Positions 13,705 through 15,393 of a DNA stretch of 15,393 nt are shown here, piece after piece; within the stretch, counting starts at the first letter, position 1, and every line of letters starts with the position of its first letter. The notes under the pieces were generated by a model. It saw nothing but the letters and a program-made list of their open reading frames with translations, ran no database searches and was not told where the DNA came from. The stretch is from Patescibacteria group bacterium. GTDB taxonomy: Bacteria; Patescibacteriota; Minisyncoccia; Moranbacterales; JAKLHP01. The stretch spans positions 1 to 15,393 of the forward strand of contig JAKLHP010000011.1 of NCBI GenBank assembly GCA_022710085.1, given 5' to 3'. A program made the position numbers and the translations under genes.

Positions 13705-15393
13705 ATGTCATTTAAGAAAATCGATCCCAAAATGAAATTTCCAGAAATGGAAAGAGAAATATTGAAGTTTTGGGAGGAGAAGAAAATATTCGAAAAATCT
13801 TTGGAAAATCGAAAAAACGCCGATCATTATAGTTTCTATGACGGTCCTCCTTTTGCTACCGGAAATCCGCATTATGGCCATATCGTAGCCAGTCTCATGA
13901 AAGATGTTGTTCCCAGATTTTGGACGATGAAAGGATTTTATGTTGAAAGAAAATGGGGTTGGGATTGTCATGGACTTCCAATTGAAAATATTGCTGAAAA
14001 AGAATTGGGAATCAAACATAAGAAAGAGATTGAAGAAATGGGAGTAGAAAAATTTAATGAATTTTGCCGAACAAAAGTTTTGGGGTATGTAGAAGAATGG
14101 AAAAAGGTAATCGGAAGACTTGGACGCTGGGCAGATATGAAAAATAGTTATAAAACCATGGATCTTTCTTTTATGGAATCAGTCTGGTGGGTTTTCAAGC
14201 AACTTTGGGACAAGGGGCTGATTTATGAGGGTTATCGCTCAATGCTGATTTGTCCTCGCTGTGAAACGACTCTTTCTCAATCGGAAGTGGCAGAAGGATA
14301 TAAAGACATTAAGGATCTCTCGGCTACCGTTAAATTTGAACTTGTCGATGAACCTGAAACCTTTGTTCTAGCTTGGACGACAACTCCCTGGACGTTGATT
14401 GGAAATGTAGCGTTAGCCATTGGAGAAAATATCGATTATGCAAAAATTAAAGTCGAAGAAGAAATTTTAGTTTTAGCCAAAGAAAGAATCGCCGAAACAT
14501 TAAAAGATAAAAAGTTTGAAATAATAGGAGAATTAAAAGGCAAGGAATTAATCGGAAAGAAATATAAAGCTCTATTTAATTATTATATTGACAAAGGATT
14601 AGAAAATGAAGAAAACGGCTGGAAAATTTATGGAGCTGAATTTGTAACGACCGAAGAAGGAACGGGGGTGGTTCATATTGCTCCGGCCTTTGGAGAAGAT
14701 GATCTTGAATTGGGCAAGAAATATAAGTTGCCATTTGTCCAACACGTCAAAATGGACGGAACAATCAAGGAGAATGCTGGAGAATTTGCAGGAATGAATG
14801 TGAAGCCGATGGAAAATGTCCAAAGCACCGATGTGGAAATCATCAAATATCTGGCCAAGAAAAATCTATTGTTTTTTAAAGAACAGTATGCTCACAGCTA
14901 CCCTCACTGTTGGAGATGCGAAACCCCGCTTGTTAATTATGCAACCTCCTCCTGGTTTGTAAGGGTTGAAAAAATAAAAGAAAAAGCGCTTGGATATGCT
15001 GAAGATATTAACTGGACGCCAAAGCACATCAAAAAAGGACGTTTTGGAAATTGGCTCGAAGGTGCTCGCGATTGGTCAATCAGCCGACAAAGATATTGGG
15101 CATCAGTAATGCCGATTTGGAAATGCGATTGCGGAGAAATAAAAGTCTTTGGTTCGGTTAAAGAGCTGGAAGAATCCAGTGGAGAAAAAATAACTGATCT
15201 TCACAAGCACGTTGTCGACAAAGTAACTTTTAAATGCGAAAAATGTCAGGGAATAATGAAAAGAATTCCAGATGTTATGGATACCTGGTTTGATAGTGGT
15301 TCAATGCCGTATGCTCAAATGCATTATCCTTTTGAAAATAAAGAAAAATTTGAAAAAGGATTTCCGGCCGAGATTATTGCTGAAGGAGTGGAT
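13705..15393 (+). CDS. ileS: Isoleucyl-tRNA synthetase, 5' 563 codons (runs off the window)
   Basis: Class Ia synthetase that charges tRNA-Ile. It is open through the last base, with no stop in 563 codons. Seen directly: FYDGPPFATGNPHYGH with the HIGH-type motif HYGH at 56-59; GWDCHGLPIE (85-94); the CP1 editing domain with TTTPWTL (225-231) and GTGVVHIAPAFGEDD (319-333); YPHCWRCETPL (399-409); a second cysteine set CDC (474-476) and CEKC (511-514); and MDTWFDSGS (525-533). KMSKS and the anticodon domain lie beyond the window. The spaced Cys pairs and overall sequence look like the longer eukaryote/archaeal-like IleRS type found in some bacteria, but that is an impression. The start is the ATG at 13705, since the nearby ATG at 13695 is out of frame and stops at once. 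It is controlled by the T-box directly upstream. Confidence 0.97.
   Translation, partial: MSFKKIDPKMKFPEMEREILKFWEEKKIFEKSLENRKNADHYSFYDGPPFATGNPHYGHIVASLMKDVVPRFWTMKGFYVERKWGWDCHGLPIENIAEKELGIKHKKEIEEMGVEKFNEFCRTKVLGYVEEWKKVIGRLGRWADMKNSYKTMDLSFMESVWWVFKQLWDKGLIYEGYRSMLICPRCETTLSQSEVAEGYKDIKDLSATVKFELVDEPETFVLAWTTTPWTLIGNVALAIGENIDYAKIKVEEEILVLAKERIAETLKDKKFEIIGELKGKELIGKKYKALFNYYIDKGLENEENGWKIYGAEFVTTEEGTGVVHIAPAFGEDDLELGKKYKLPFVQHVKMDGTIKENAGEFAGMNVKPMENVQSTDVEIIKYLAKKNLLFFKEQYAHSYPHCWRCETPLVNYATSSWFVRVEKIKEKALGYAEDINWTPKHIKKGRFGNWLEGARDWSISRQRYWASVMPIWKCDCGEIKVFGSVKELEESSGEKITDLHKHVVDKVTFKCEKCQGIMKRIPDVMDTWFDSGSMPYAQMHYPFENKEKFEKGFPAEIIAEGVD

Noticed and set aside
1..15393. Genome-wide reading of TGA as glycine (genetic code 25)
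   Set aside because: Only one sense-like TGA occurs in about 4,800 codons, and long genes such as uvrA and the ileS part have none. Code-25 genomes use TGA for glycine often. It is kept only as a low-probability alternative for the transporter.

Overview
The window is about 15.4 kb of AT-rich bacterial DNA (roughly 35-37% GC by eye) with tightly packed genes. The best inference is a Candidate Phyla Radiation (Patescibacteria) genome, probably from the Parcubacteria side. The reasons are short versions of core proteins (UvrC without its C-terminal helix-hairpin-helix, RsmI about 225 residues), an M16 peptidase beside a Nif3-like protein, a winged-helix/nucleotidyltransferase fusion of a kind I associate with these bacteria, weak ribosome-binding sites, and heptanucleotide repeats both between and inside genes. 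No 16S rRNA or other marker is present, so this is inference.

Layout. Positions 9-4672 hold a same-strand run: glycyl-tRNA synthetase, Nif3-like protein, M16 zinc peptidase and AI-2E-type permease. Gaps are 2-11 bp and the run ends at a hairpin terminator at 4699-4733. The permease is interrupted by an in-frame TGA where the family has a conserved glycine. A second unit (4857-7052) has the HTH/nucleotidyltransferase protein followed by uvrC. A separately promoted orphan gene of 115 residues (7151-7498) has the only perfect AGGAGG ribosome-binding site in the window and its own terminator. Then comes uvrA (7617-10472). A small membrane protein of the YdjM/metal-dependent hydrolase type lies on the minus strand (10486-10944). 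It is divergent from rsmI (10951-11628), and both start codons sit inside one perfect 12-bp palindrome. A GT4-type glycosyltransferase and a Nudix hydrolase follow, separated by a heptad-built inverted repeat. The last 2 kb carry a T-box riboswitch leader (13471-13690) and the first 563 codons of isoleucyl-tRNA synthetase, which runs off the window.

How the genes fit together. Translation is represented by glyQS, ileS and rsmI, nucleotide excision repair by uvrA and uvrC (uvrB is not here), and the envelope by the permease, the membrane hydrolase-like protein and the glycosyltransferase. The window is mostly housekeeping and I see no mobile element, CRISPR array, defence island or prophage. 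The points most worth a second look are the T-box in what appears to be a CPR genome, the single TGA-for-Gly lesion, the two heptanucleotide repeat tracts inside uvrC together with its missing domain and missing cluster cysteines, and the orphan gene with its unusual expression signals.
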